The notes under the pieces are model-generated. The model had not been told where the DNA came from, made no database searches, and was given only the letters and a program-made list of their open reading frames with translations. From contig OX393576.1 in assembly GCA_947652605.1 (NCBI GenBank), forward strand, positions 62,782,966-62,846,965: DNA of 64,000 nt, given 5' to 3'. This DNA comes from Elmis aenea (Eukaryota > Arthropoda > Insecta > Coleoptera > Elmidae). Of this stretch, positions 48,201 through 63,200 are shown in pieces. Positions within the stretch are counted from its first letter, which is position 1. Every line of letters starts with the position of its first letter. Position numbers and translations under genes: made by a program.

Positions 48201-51200
48201 TAAAGCTGGCTCCACCAATCGAGATTCGATCTTTGTTTACCATTTTCTTAAACCTTTTTAATGCAAATGTGTAGATTCAACTTAAGCTAAACGAATGCTA
48301 CAACAACATATACACAAAAGATAATACAGGATTTTGGAGCGGGGCCCAAAAATAACCCAAATTTCTACTGTACTTGAAGATTATCATTGACTTGCTGATA
48401 CAGATATTAATTTTAGCCTTAGCAATAAATCATCACATAAGACTTCATAAGATATTAAAATTCCTTATCTCAGAAGTTACAAAACTTAAAAACCTTCTAT
48501 AATGTCGTGTTTTTTTTTTAAATTTTTGGATCTTAGACCAATTTCTTAAGATATCTTGTATTTATAAGATTTATTTCCAAGAATTTAAACTAAAATCTTG
48601 CTTCGTGCACCATACAACTTCTGGTTAGCCTCTGTTTTTAACAAACCACTTACATATACATGGAATACTTTTGGAAATAGAGCTTTATTTAAAATAAAGC
48701 CCATTTATGTTTTACATCACTAACACTTAAAGATAAACCCACCCTAATCGTTTAACAACCCATTAATAAGAGGGGTGTTGCATATTTTAGTTAACTAACT
48801 ACTGGAAGTTATGTAAACATGTTATATTTATGCTTCTTGTTTAGAAAAAAACTCGTGGTGCTGAAATTATTATTTAAATACTGAACAGCCCTTACATTTT
48901 ACATTAATTTACATTATTTTATCTTTTTTATTCCTATAAAAATATGAATGAATAAAAAAAACTGAAACTTAAGTCGTTAAAACTTTACAGACGCAAAATT
49001 GAAAAATTTTTAAACTAAAGGAATTGACTTAAAACTTTATGTACAGGTTACACCCCAAATAGCAATTATTTACCCTCAATTTCTTGATTTATTTTTTCGT
49101 TCATCAAGTCATGTTACATGCAGTGCCATTTAAGAAATTCAGTGACAAAGTATCACCAATTTATAACAGTTATCAAGATCGCTCTTCCACTGGCACGTTC
49201 CAGTCATCACTTGTTATAGTTGATATATTTGTATAACTTATTTTGAGCGAACTAATAGACCTAATTGTTTTATAGCTGAAAATAAGCCACTTCCTATGTT
49301 TTAATTCTCACAATTGCAGTAGAATTTTTTATATTTAACTCTTAATTAGCTCGACATTTTTTGTTGAGGCGTATTACCTATGAAGCAACTTTGAAATACA
49401 GAACATAAAATACACAGTATGCCTTTAAAACTAATACTTTTTGTAGTTATGTTTTTTTACATTACGTTCTTACGAATATAAGTTGTTTTTACATGGATTA
49501 TTTCTGCAATTTTCCTTAACTCGACTTATCTCGTAGCAAGTTGAACATTTGTTTGAGGTAGTTACCCTGTATTTTGAGTGAATCCCAGATATTATATCCA
49601 TGGTAGTTAAATTTTCTTGGTAAGCTTAAACGTATTGTCTGGACGTTCAATGTTCCTGAAATTTTATGAAAGCCTTGATTGGGTTAACTAAACCTTAATT
49701 CATTCATTAGCTGACCATCAAACGAGTTATTTTGTTATTTAATTTAAATTGATTTAGAATTAATTGATGAGACTCGCTACGCGAGTATTTGTAAAAATGG
49801 CAATTAAGAACTGTCTGGCGTTTGTATGCAAACAAATTTATTTTTGTATTAACTGTTACTTAATTAATTAATATAATTGGTTTATTGGTTAAATTCTGTA
49901 TAGATCGCAGTATAATTCAAAGTTAGTTATCAGAACTAATGAAAAATCTTTAAGGGCTTGCTTCCAGTAGCGTGGGTAGAGTTTGTGCCGCCCGGGGCGA
50001 TCCCTAAATTTGCCGCCGCTCTAATAAAGGGTTGTCAACTCGTGATTTTTCCAAAAGCAAGCTGAGATCGACACAAAAAAGTGGGAGGAGATAAAATGCG
50101 TCGCAGGCGATTTTTTTTTTAACTTTAGATGTTCAAACGTGTTTTAATGCAGTTAGATAATAAAAAGTACTTAACCATCATCCAAAATTACGGTTTACGG
50201 CAGAACTTTTTCTGATTTTTATTTTTTCTAATCAGATCGCCCCCCGCCCCCACGATATTATTTTTAATAAGGGTAAAAACTTTCACTAATGGTTTCCATT
50301 TAAGTAAAGGAACACATACATAACATATTTAGCTTCTTCTTCTTCTTCTTCTTCTTATCTCCTTATGCCTTTTCAGGCGTCGGAGGTTGGTCTCGCATCC
50401 CGAGTCCAATTTCGCCATGCCTTTCTGTCTTTTGCGAGTGTTTTCATTTCTTCTGGTGTTTTTCCTCTTTCCGACCCCCGATCCCTTATTTGATCCATCC
50501 ATTTTCTTCTTGGTCTCCCTCTTTGTTTTTTGGCTGGTTTTCCTAATTCTATTATTTTTCTTGTAAATCTGTCTGGATTCGTTCGTATTACATGACCATA
50601 CCAGTCTAGCTGTTTCTTCTTTATTTTTTCTATCAGTGGCCCCTGCTCTGTAATTTCTCTAATGTTTTCGTTTCTTATTCTATCCCATTTAGATTTCCCC
50701 GCTATTTTCCGGAGGTGTTTCATTTCCATGGCGTTTATTTTAGTTTCATCTTTTTTCTTTATTGTCCAGTTCTCCGCTGCGTATGTTATTATTGGAATTG
50801 TTATCATATTGTGTATTTTCATTTTTACTTTTATGTCTATCTCTTTGTGTCCTAGTTTTGTTTTGTTTAGTGAATAATAAATTTTTGTTGATTTGTAAGC
50901 CCTGTTTGTTGGTTCGGCGTCTATTCTCCCTTCCTCTGTTATTATACTTTCTAGGTATTCATATGTTGTTACTCTTTCTAGTTCATTGTTTTTACATTTT
51001 ATTTTGTTGATATTTTGAAGGTCTTTTTGTTTTTCGTTTACGATCATAGTTTTTGTTTTATTTATATTCACTTCCATTCCCAAGTTCTCTATTTCCTCGG
51101 TCCATGCATTCACTAGCTTTTGCATTTTGTTTTTGGTATTTGCTATGAGCACCACATCGTCTGCGTATAGTAGGCTATTTAGTGAAATTATTTCTAGATT

Positions 51201-54200
51201 TCTGTACCCAATTGCCGTGTTCAGTTGTTTATGTTTTTCCTTAATTCCTTTCCCTATCTTATCCATGAAGATTATAATAGTGGGCTTAGACTGTCTCCTT
51301 GTTTTATTCCCTTGTTCATTTTAAACTCGTCTGATCTCTGTCCTGCAATTTGTATTTTTGCTCTCACTGTCTGATATGTACTTCTAATTGCGTTTATTAA
51401 GATGTTGGGTATTTCTATTTCTCTCAGGGTTTTCCATATTTCTCTTCTGTCTACCGTGTCGAACGCTGCTTTTAAATCAATAAATGTTAGGTAGAGTTCT
51501 TCTCCTTCTTCCACTTTTCTTTCTATTATATTTCTTATAATAAATATGTTATCGCTTGTCTGTCTTCCTGGTCTAAAAGCTGCTTGTTCTTCTCCAAGTT
51601 TCAATTCCACATGCTCTCTTAATCTCTTTTCTAGGATTTTTGTGTAGAGGTTGTGACTAGTTTGGGCTAAACAGATTGGTTTATAGTTTTCACATTGGGA
51701 TTGTTCACCTTTCTTGTATATTGGTATTATTAGGTGGTTTTCCCAACATATTTAGCAAAATAGCAAAAAAGTAATAATATCAACATAAACATAAAATTCA
51801 CATAAATTCTAAAAAAGTAACATCATATTTCAGCCTAAAATTTAATTTAAAACAGAAAGCAAAAAGGTCAGTATGCTATAAATTTGTATTTTTGTTGCTT
51901 GTTCGACTATCTCAAAAGTGCTCAATAACAAAAAGCGTACATTACTATGAATTTCTTCAAAGGCGCCTCGCTTTGCCTAGACATGACCCCAAATATATAA
52001 ATGCTAAAAGATTTTATATACCTGTCAAATTGCACTAATTATTATACACTTGTGCCAGTCGCGTACGACCAATTTTTTATCATGTAGGTATTTAAAAACC
52101 TCGCAAAAATAATTGTATTTACATACAAGTAATGAAGAATTGCCAGTCTTTTTCTGGTGCCCTATGATTTGAAAGTTGTCTTACCACTGTTCGAAACTTT
52201 TGTACATCTTCATTTACAAATAATTAGACGAATGTTATTGCTTTGCGACGATTGGTTAATATAGAAAGGGATTTATACCTCAAACCAAATGTTTGAAATA
52301 TAACGGAAGTGAAAAATTCCTTTTACAATAGAGTTTAAAACTGCATGGAATTTAATGTTGAAAATAAATGAAATGTTTCATATTTTTATTGAATAGTTGG
52401 TACCCTATCATAAATGTTATTACTTGGAATTTCTGTCGTTACAAGGGGGCGGGTTTTCAATGTAGCCAGGTTGACTAGCCCGTTTTATCCTCTAACTTCG
52501 TTAAGAAATCCTTTTTTTTTAAATGAATGTTTATGAATTTAATAGCGCTAGTGCCGGTCTGATTATTATATCTACTGATCCTTCATTACCTCCGAGATTT
52601 TCATTTTTACCCTATTTGGGTTGACTAAAACTGCCACCCCAAAAAAGTGCCGCTCGGGGCGGACCGCCTTCCTCGCCCTCCCTTAGCTACGTCACTACTT
52701 GCTTCTCAATTCAAATGTATTTGGTTTAAAATCTGATGGCATTAGTGATATTTTTTTGTTCATTCCTGTATTCTCGTTTTACATTTCTTTCTACCATAAT
52801 ACTTTTTACCTCAACCCTTAATTTCCTGTACCTTCCAGTATTTTTAGCTTAAGTTTCGGCTTAATTTCGTTTTATACAATCCATTGCTGTATTGTGTCTC
52901 TACACTTCTTTAAGTACCTACTAGTCTTATCACATTGTTTTGAACTTAAACATAAATTATGAAGTCGGCGTCGACAACAACCTGAAAAAATTACCACAAA
53001 AATAAGTTCTGAAAAGGATTTCATGTTTATATTTGTTTTCAACTTGTGTAAATTACACAAGTAGTCAGTTTATTATTTATCATGGTACTTGAATGCTGAA
53101 ATCTTCGTTCAACGCTGCTGCTCCCAGACACTTATTGGTAAATACACGCGTCTGGTTTTTGTCTGGCGTTTTATCTTGAATTTTATTTGTGATTTTCAGT
53201 TTCTTAAAGTAAACTCCGAACTCCCAATGGGAATAAAATGCAAATTTAAATCTACTTAATATTTCTGGTTTTTTTTTTCAAGCTTTAATCACGTAAAGAA
53301 TAACCGAAGAAGCTAGTGGCAAACGATTGAAAAAAGATTGGAACATGTTTGTAATATAAGAGAAAGGTCAGCAATAAATTACATAAAGCCTGGAACTTCT
53401 ATAAATTCTGCGTATAAATAACAAATTGTTGTCTTTTTAAACGATCAATTCTACAACATAATCACATAGCTTCAGAAATGTCTTTTTACTGCTTTACTTA
53501 ACTAACAAACGTAATAAAAATTTAATTTTTCATTTATTTACGAACCAAGACGTAATATCTGCCTCTACAAACTGATGGCCATTGCCTCTTCTCCCAGGCC
53601 CGGTTAGTTACCCTACAATCAAATCACAATCAGTTTAATTTGGAGGGTGCTGGGCGGATCCACAACCTATGTGATGATTATTACGAACCACGGTTAATGA
53701 GGAAATAGAGAATTAGGCAACCCATCTACTGTGTCTCATTGAAGTTATTGCGTCAACAAATACAGTACACTTGTTACAAAAGCAATTTCATAAAAAAAAA
53801 AGAGTACAATGTTTTTCATTCTACAAATTACTCTAATAATGTAGGGCCGAACGAAACAGAGTTAAGCTTTGACACTGGTTAGGAAATCGAGCCAGGAATT
53901 GAAATTAAAGAAAACTATTGAATAAGATGTGTTTTTCAATTGCATCTATAGGGTGATTCGACTGGGAGTTTCTCTTTGTAAGAACTTAAAAACAGCTTTA
54001 TAAAAACATGCCCAAATTCGTTTGTTCCTGAAGCTATAGGGGGAAGTCCCTGTTGTCGAAATTACTTTAAATGTCTTTAAATTAAGAAGTTAATCAATCC
54101 AAAAGTTTCTTAACGTAATAGTTTAGGAAACAATTTATACAAATACTACCAAAATTGTTTTTACTCAAGCCCTACGTCCATGAGGTGAAAGCCTATCTTT

Positions 54201-57200
54201 TCAACATTACTTCAAATGTCTTAAGTAAAATTGTTTGAATATGAAATGCTTTAGACAATCACAAAAAGTGGAAAGACTGTGTGGTTTTATGTACTTCAGG
54301 ATGTAATGTAGACGACAAATTTGTTCAACTGTTTATTTCCTAAAATATCTGTTTGTTAAATTGATTTGAGTGCAAACATATACCGTGGGAAAATGGCCAG
54401 TAGCCATAATTCTACTGTGTGAACGAACCATTACGCATTTTAATAATTGCAGCATCCGTCAAAGGCCTTTCATCTTTCGTTTATATATGTGCTACAAACT
54501 AAGTCATAAAAATTATGGGGACATATTATGTTCTGATCTAAAACCCATAAAAAATTTGGTTCGTTAATCCAATGTTTGTATAGCAAAGCTGTTAAAACTA
54601 TTAAAAATATTTAATAAACGCGCTTGATACATCTGAAATACGTCTAAATGCATCAATACCTTCTTTAGTAAAAAAGGGTGTCCTAATTTATGTGAAATTA
54701 CATAGTTATATTTATTAGTAAATAATAACTATGTAGTTAAATTCTAAAATATAATCTTATAAATAAATTTAAATTAAATAAAATATTATCCATGGACAAT
54801 TTTTTTAAACCGAGGGAAGTAGTGATAAAAGAAAAAGAGACAAGGAAGAGAAAAACAAAGAAAAAATCGGAATATTCAGAACGAGCAAACAAGTAATCAC
54901 ATCACCACATCAAGCAAAAACCAAAGGTTCAACGGAAGAAAAACAAATGGATGTAATTCATACTAATTGTAAAAGTAATTAACCAATTGGTGGAAGAAGT
55001 TAAAAAGATAAGGGAAGAACAAAAAGCATTTAGGGAGCAATTTATTGCAACAAATAAGAAAACGAAGAGCTTAGAAAAAAATGCTCAGTTTAGAAAACAG
55101 AATAGAAGAAACAGAAGAAAAATAAATATTACATTGTGATAAAGGGAGCAAAATTTGATAAAAGTAAGTATGGAAGAATTTCTAGATCAAAATTTAGAAA
55201 TCAAAGTATAAATCAAACAAATGTATGAGGTGTGTCAAAAATATGGAAAAAGTATGACAATAGCAACGATAAGTAAATGGGAGGATAAAATAAAGATAAT
55301 GCAGAATAAGAGCAGATTAAAAGGTAAAAACGTTTACATAGACAATGACCAACAGTAAAAGAAAGAGAAATACAAAGAAAAATCAGAGAAGAGACATAAA
55401 AAAGGGCAAAAAAGTCAGAGTAGCTTACCAAAAACTAATCGTAGATAATAACATCTGGCTATGGAATAAAGTGAAAGAGGAGCTACAGCAAAAAAATAGA
55501 CCCAAAAAACCAAGGACGGAAAACAAGTTACGGAACAAATGGCACGAACACAGCATGAAAACGGACATGAATAAGGAAACACAGATAGCAATCAAAGCAC
55601 GAGATATTAAAAATGATAAAAATAGAGATAAGAATGACAAAATAAGAATAGGTACTTGGAATACCAGAAGCATAAAAAAAAGAAGAAGTGAAGCAACATC
55701 ACAGGGAAAAAATAAAAGAGGTAGACCGAGAAAAACCTGGCAAGACGAAGTTAAAAAAGCAGCAGCGGATAAAAACATCAAATGGAAAGATATGAAAAAG
55801 CTAGCAAAAGACAGAAAAACATGGAAAAAAGTCAGCACAGCACAACAGTTCTACACCTAAGAGTAGAAGGACGCAAATTAGGACTGCAAAGTTCATTAAA
55901 TGGAGAAACTAGCACCTGTGCTTTAAAATGATACACAATGCCATTGCTCAATTCAACTTTTGTGTGCTAAAAGCCAAAATAAGGTCTGTTTTTGAATCGT
56001 TTTGTGTTGTACTGTTAAGATTATTTTATATTTTTGTTGTACTGTTAAAATTTATATTTTGCTGTGAGGTATTTTAGAGTATCAATTAATTATAGGTACA
56101 AATCAGGATTGGACTTCTAAATATAATTTCAAAGTGTCATGTCTTTAAAATCTACTAACTTACTTTTTTTCTTGTTTCAGTGCGCAGAAGGATGCAAATT
56201 ATGGAAAAGAGCTCTAGATTCTTCTTGTCAAGCAGTATGCGTAAGTGTTCGCATTTTTCATTAACTACCTACATATAATTAGAAAAAATTGTTCTTGTTT
56301 AACACTTGCAAATTACTTCAAATATTGTATGTTTTTCATATTACTATTTGTATATTTTCGTTTTTTATGTAACGAACGATTTTTTAATTCATGGGGACTT
56401 TAATTTTTGTATCTGTTTATACGCTTAGACGGCTTCCCTAGTTAAAGCCACAAATATTTTTTTAAATAAATATTTATTCAACATTTTATACCCTTCTAAA
56501 ATTAAAACAGTAGAGTTAAAACAGAAAATAACAATTTATCAAAACATATTATCAGTGTGAAGTAACTTAAACTTTACTGGAGAAAATATTCCTTGCTAAA
56601 TTTCGGAAAAATCAAAATTTTAATCCCTTCTAAAATTACCAAAAAAAAACGTGATTTTAAAGCGTAAAATCCATGAAAAGTGTAAAATATTGTAAATTAG
56701 GCACGTTATTTTCTGTTTCTATTTAGAATGGTACTTTGGAACCTCTAGCACCAAAAGAACTGTACTGTGTTATGGGTTGCAACGACGCTGTAGCCAGATA
56801 TTTCTCTCAAGTACGATTTCGACTTGGGACGCCCCCAGCACCAGCTTTAGTTGCAGACTCCTTAACAGCAACATCCCTAAGATTAGAATGGAATTTTCCT
56901 GAAGCTAGACTTGCTGGTTTAACATACTTGGTACAATGGAGGTATGAGGAGTTGGCTGCTTCCTGGCAGTATTGTAGAAATCAATCATGGGGCCTTAATG
57001 ACACAGTTTTTGTTGATAATCTTCAACCTTACACAAAGTACAGGGTATGTACAATTATCATGTAACAAGGCATTATTAATCACTCAAAAATTCCTCAACA
57101 AAATATGTTTCTTTAATCTTAAGTAACACTAACTTGACAAAATATTTATTATTTTCTCACATACTTTACAAAAATTCATTTGAGAAGGTAAATATTTTAT

Positions 57201-60200
57201 GTTATTTTACATTATTGCTACATTACTGCAGCATTCCTTCAGGAATAGTACTGGTAAGTTTTTTCTTCTTAATCAAGTCCTCATATATTTTATGTCAAGG
57301 TATACTTTCCTTATCCTAGATTATGTTTCTCCACCTTTGTTTTAGTTGACTAACTGTGGCAACTCTCTCCAACTAATTCCTTTTTATTTTAGTCTCTGCC
57401 TCACTTTAATTTCCCATTTTGTTCTTCCTCAACTTTTTTTTCCTTTACTCTTCATTGTTCATTTCTGCATGTCTACTTTCTGATATGTGTAAAAGATGTC
57501 CCACTTATATCAATTGATTTGACTCCATCCTTTTCTTTATATCTTCCAGTCCTAGGTTTTTTTTAATAATATCTAAGTGTACTTTAGAGTGTACTTTTTA
57601 CTTATTCAGATAATTTTATATTTTAGTTTCGAGTGGCACTCCTTCTCTCACCCCATAGTGAACTAATAGTATCAGCTCCTAGTGTGGTGATAAGCACCTT
57701 ACCAGCAGGAGTACCAGCATCACCACCAGCCATTGTACGAGCAGTACCGGTCGACAGTACATGTATCAGCGTGAGCTGGGAACCTGGTCCTTTTCCACAT
57801 GGTCCCCTCCTTTCCTATGTTCTCCGCATTTCTGAAAACCACCCAGAAGGATATGCGGCACTTAAGGTGTGCCAATAATTTAATTTGTAAATTTTTGCAC
57901 CAAGCTTCTATCTGCACTTTAGTTTCATGACAGAAAATTTTGTAGATTAGTTTTAGAATGATGTTTTAAAATTTTAGTTTCTGTGTTTTATTTAAGCAGT
58001 GCATGAAAATGTACTGAAAAAATCAAGCATACTTTCTTTAAATTATTTTATCCAGAAGCATTTTTTCCTCAAGTTTTTTTCCATTACTGGCTGGATGAAA
58101 TCAATTCATACTTTTGTAAATATCTTTCAGTTACAAATAATTTTATTTTCTCCTTATATGGTGGTTATCAAACACCTGTACTGCTTAATGTTTTGTTGTT
58201 TGATGTTGTTTTATGTCGTTTTATGTTGTACATTTAACACCCTTATTTTCTTTAACAAAAAATGTTGCTTTGGTTTTAACACTTGCTATGCATAGCTTTT
58301 AGTGTATTTCTTTAGTTTACTAACTGCTGTTTCTGTATATCTAAAAGTATGAAATTATTTGTGCTGTAACTTGAAATATTTTCAGAAATTGCTTCTAAAT
58401 GTTTTCAACAGATACAAATTTAATCAGATCAAATGCAGTTAAAATGGAATGTTTCTATGAAGTTTCTTAAGCCCATTTTTGAACCGTCAAGTTATTTGCT
58501 AAAGGGCTGCTAAAGGCTCTCAATAAGTTGAACTTAATTGGAATCAAATATACTTGAAATATACTTCTGAGGATTAAAATAAATCTATTTTTAAAATTAC
58601 GAAGTTATTCGTCTCAGTTAAAAATATTTTAAAGGACTTTTAGATACTCCCAGTAAGTTATAATTCAGTTAGATCAAAATGTGTCGAAAAATAAATATTT
58701 TTAAGGACTTTTATTAATCCTTATAAGCAAATTGCTTCTATTAAGGTTTCTGTTATTCTAGCTTAAATTTTTTTTTAGTTCTAAGCACATTTTTCATGCA
58801 GTGTACCATCAGCATTATCTTTTAGTATTTTTTTAAATGATTGATTCCCAGTAAGTTACATTGACTTATTTCTGTAGGATATACCTGCTGAAAACACCTT
58901 CTACATGTTTCGAAATTTATCTCCAGCTAGAAATTACACTGTATCTATTAGTATGAGAAATGGAGTTGGGGCAGGCCCCACGGCTCATGTTCTGGTTTCA
59001 ACTCCTACAGAACCAACAGGTTTGTATTTTTTTTAAAAGTAAATTTTGATTGTTGTACTTGGTTTTGAATTACAAAATATTTAATTTTTAGTCAAGCCTA
59101 CTCAACAACCAGTTTTAATATTAGCAGCTCAACATGAAGTTATCGAACAAGGTACAAACATGCTAGAAGAACCAATTATTCTTTACAGTACAAAAAAAAT
59201 AATTAGAGGTGAGTAATGCCACTTGCTGGTTTTTTGGGCATAAAGTATAATGTTATGTAATATTACTATTTCCCCTACCATCAATCAGTTTCATATACTA
59301 TGCTGTAATAAATTATTCAGAAGAATTGGTACAGACATGAGCTAACCGATTGCATCAGTTTCGGAGATGTAGACCCCCTCAAAAAAGGCTTTGTAAACAA
59401 CTTTTTTTGCCTAGCTGTACATAAAATTAAATTAAATAAACACGTTAAACTACACACAAATTAAATTCTGTTTATTTTTACTTATCAATAAGGCAGAAAT
59501 ATTATAAAAACGTATAAAAAAAAAGTTTTATCTTCGGGTCAATATCTACTTTTTTAAACATTCCTAAGAGCACAATTCTAAAAGTTTAAAATAGTTAATA
59601 AAACACATGTTTCATTAAAAGCTCTGTAATGCTTTAAATATGAGTAAAAACAGCTCATAAAGATGAAATTGAGGAGTTCGGTGAAAGTCGATGAGTAAAT
59701 GTCCATTCAAATAATTTTTGGTTTATTTTACAAACAATTTATCATTAAACTGATCTTTAATGCTTAAAACATACAGCAGATAACTTAAAAATCAATTTAA
59801 TTGGGTATTTATTTGTTAACGAGCCGAAAATTAGTGTGACAATTTGAGGTTAGACTTCCTCAAATTGTTGAATTTTGTTAATAATCTACTTAAAAATGCC
59901 TTTGTATCAAAAATAACACTTGAATATGAAAAAACGAATTAACATTTATCTTTTAAAATCAAAACCTGTTAGTCATATGCCTTAATAGGCTTGAAATACA
60001 TAATTTTAAGGTGTGTGATGGTTGCTGCCGATTTACAAAATTTTGAATGCTGTTTTAGAATATATAAAGATAAATCTGGTACATATATGTAATATGACGA
60101 TTGATTACTATTTATTATAAACTTTTTGATAGTCTTAGCTCACATTGCATGCTTTAATACTTTAAAAATCATTTTTAAATTGATTTTTGTACGAAAAGTT

Positions 60201-63200
60201 AATCGGACACGCTGATATATCGTTAATTTCATTTATAAAATACTTTTTGGCTTGAATAATAACCCTTTTACATCAAGTTTCGCTGTTCTGACAAGAACAT
60301 ATATATGCATATACAATTTATTATCGTTTTTTAAATCAATTGCCACATAATCGTTGTATAGTATGTTGCATATTTTCACTGATAATTATTGTGATATTTT
60401 TATATTTCACTTTTATTTATTATTGCTTCCCAGCTCATGATTTATATTTTTGTTCCAGGCGTAGCTATACATATTCATCAAAACTTGCTGTTCGTATCGG
60501 ATTCTTCAGGAAAGGTTCATCGTATGGCACTTACAAAATTTGCAAACCAAACAAGAAGTACCATAATCCTAGGACCACCAAACATTAGTTTTCTACCGAT
60601 GGATTTATCAGTTGATTGGTTAAACAATCAAATATACGTGTTGGGAGAAGTTTCCCAGCAAAGAAAATCATGGCAAGTAACTCGTTGTGATTTACATGGC
60701 AGGGGACTTCAAGTTGCAGTTGCTGGATTAAGAACAAAACCTCACCACATTGAAGTAGATCCGTATAATGGGTATGATTAATCTAGTAATTTTCAGTTAT
60801 TGTTGTGGTAAACAGATTAAAATTGCAATCGTATTTTGTAGGTTTTTATTTTGGGTAGTTCAAGGGACTGCAGGAGGTGGACTTTACCGCTTGGATCTAT
60901 CGGATATAAGTAATGGCATAAAACATGAAGTTCAACCTGAATTGATAATGTCAGAACCAAATTTAGGGGCATTTACTGTTGATCACACCAACTTCCGATT
61001 ATTGGTTTCCAATCAAAGTCACAATACAATAGATTCAGTTTCTCTTGATGGGTAAGTGCCTAAAAATAGTTTGTGGGACTTCAAGATTCAGTATTATTTT
61101 TAGGAAAGAAGTAACTAATATCAGGCCCAATTTGATAAAGTCCAGGATGCAAAAAGTGCTGTCTTTAGCTACAGCAAACAAAATATTTTACTGGACAAAT
61201 GGTGATGATGTCCTGTATGAAGAATATCATCCAACTTATGATAGTTACTTTCATAACACTTATCCTGACTTAACAGACCGTTCTTGCCTTAAAGTCATAG
61301 TTAATTTGCCCAGTTCACAGCCCATTCCTATACCAGTTAACCCACCAACAGCTCTACAAGCAATTTTTGGAACCAATTTGGCCAAAACTACATGGCAAGC
61401 ACCGCATCTATTAGGTGGCCAAGGTGATCATCATTTAAATAACATTTCAGTTGTATTGTAATTAATTACTTTTTGAATTGTTTAGGCAAAGGAACCTGGC
61501 AGAATTGGTCATACGAGATCTCTATTGAAGACCTGAAATCAAATCAAACACAAACCTATTCTTTTATAAATACAACTTCGTATACAATTCAAAATTTATA
61601 TCAAAATACAGACTACATTATTAAAGCAGCTGCTTATACAAGTTTTGGTAGAGGCCCCTGGTCTCTAGAATTCCAGGGTAAAACTTTGCAAGTTCCTAAG
61701 AGTGGTAAACATCCAACTATTATATGGTCAGCTGCTGAAGGGCTTTTAAAGTCGGATACCACCGGAGAAAACGTGGAAACATTTTTACCAAAAAGTGCAT
61801 CGAAAAATAATTATTTCACAGACATTGCTTGGTACGAAGATCAACTGTATTTGGTCAGCAATAATTCACAAATATTTTGGTACAATTTAAATACTCATAA
61901 TCGTGGACAGTTAATGGACATCGATTCTGCTGGAAGTATTGCTATTGATTGGATTGGTAAAAAATTATATTGGTCAAATCCAAAACAGCAATTGGTAAGG
62001 ATTTTAAAATTTTTAGTCAATAATTATCAATCAAATTGTCTCTTATTTGTTTTAATTACAAAACTTTTGATGCCAAATAAGTGTAGATACAGCAAGCATT
62101 TTTAAACTTTGTAAAGATTAATGTAGTTGGCTTTAATTATCTCCAGAATCGCCGAACTGTGCACCTTTAGATTATTATCTCTTCTCTGTCAATATTTTAT
62201 TAGACATTTAAGTATTGAAAAAATTAGTTTCTTGTTGCTTTTAGATCATAAGAGGTAACTTGAATGGAACACAGCAGGAGCCTCTACCAATATTAACACT
62301 AGCAAAAGAATTGAACATTGATGCAGTACAAGCATATTTATATTGGTCAACTGGTCATGCAGTTGAATGTTCCCATCTTAATGGGGCCGATCGATTAGTC
62401 TACCATCCTGCCCAGCTCTTCTCAGGAAGACAAGGTTTGCCCTCTATATAAAATACGCATACAAATTAATGATACACATTTTAAATTTTAGTAATGGGTT
62501 TGACCCTGGATATGGACCATAATTCAGTTTATTGGATAGTGAGGGGTTCTGAAGGATCAAATTTATACAGGGCCCCAATGGCAGGTTCATTTACATCACA
62601 TAAAAAACCTGTTCCGGAAGTGGTATCCAGTTTGCAGAAACCCAACATGCAGGGGCCCCTTTGTTATTTTAACAATCGTTTGTTGTGGTTACAAGATGAC
62701 AAAAATGCAGTTATTAGTGACTTAAAAGGAAAAAATGTGGCCAGTATAAATGGAAAGAGTTTATCAGGATTAACTATGATCTATGTGATGGATGATGAAC
62801 TGCACCCTTGGCCAAGTATGTACTGTTTGAGTTAAATCGAAGTTAATGATTAAACATGCAGAAAATAAGGGAGCATATTTTAAAAATGGTCTTTGAATTT
62901 TATCTTCTGCAGTATATTTATTTGAATTTTTCAGATACGACAAATAAATTAGTGGATACGATAGAGGTAATACCAGAAACAGTTGATAAAAGTTCTATTA
63001 AAGTGGTTGGCACTTGGAAATCTTTTAATATAACTTGGCAACCATCGCAGCGAGTGAACTTTGGTACTGTATTTTATGAAGTTCAAGTCAACAGTCTATC
63101 AAGAAATGATTCAACAGTAAGTGCCTTTCAAATTAATCCGTAATAAAAATAATAAAAACTTTTACAGGTTGTTACAACATCACCCAGTATAAAATACTGG

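Larger units (their letters stand above)
49957..52705. mobile_element. hAT-like element with 8 bp TSD, itself interrupted by a LINE
   Basis: CTTGCTTC flanks both ends (49957-49964 and 52698-52705). The left terminus is CAGTAGCGTGGGTAGAG, and the right terminus reverse-complemented is TAGTGACGTAGCTAAGG, imperfect but recognisable hAT-type ends. GC-rich GTGCCGCCCGGGGCGA and GTGCCGCTCGGGGCGG lie just inside each end. Subtracting the LINE at 50334-51744 leaves about 1.3 kb with no transposase, so it is non-autonomous. Confidence 0.65.

Noticed and set aside
52872..53024. 50-codon Cys-rich frame starting MKSFSELIFVVIFSG on the minus strand
   Set aside because: It looks like a small secreted peptide, but has no splice, promoter or homology support and lies in an intron of the opposite strand; chance is more likely.
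55425..55838. 137-codon minus-strand frame
   Set aside because: Antisense of the lysine-rich internally deleted LINE; composition is the expected mirror image.
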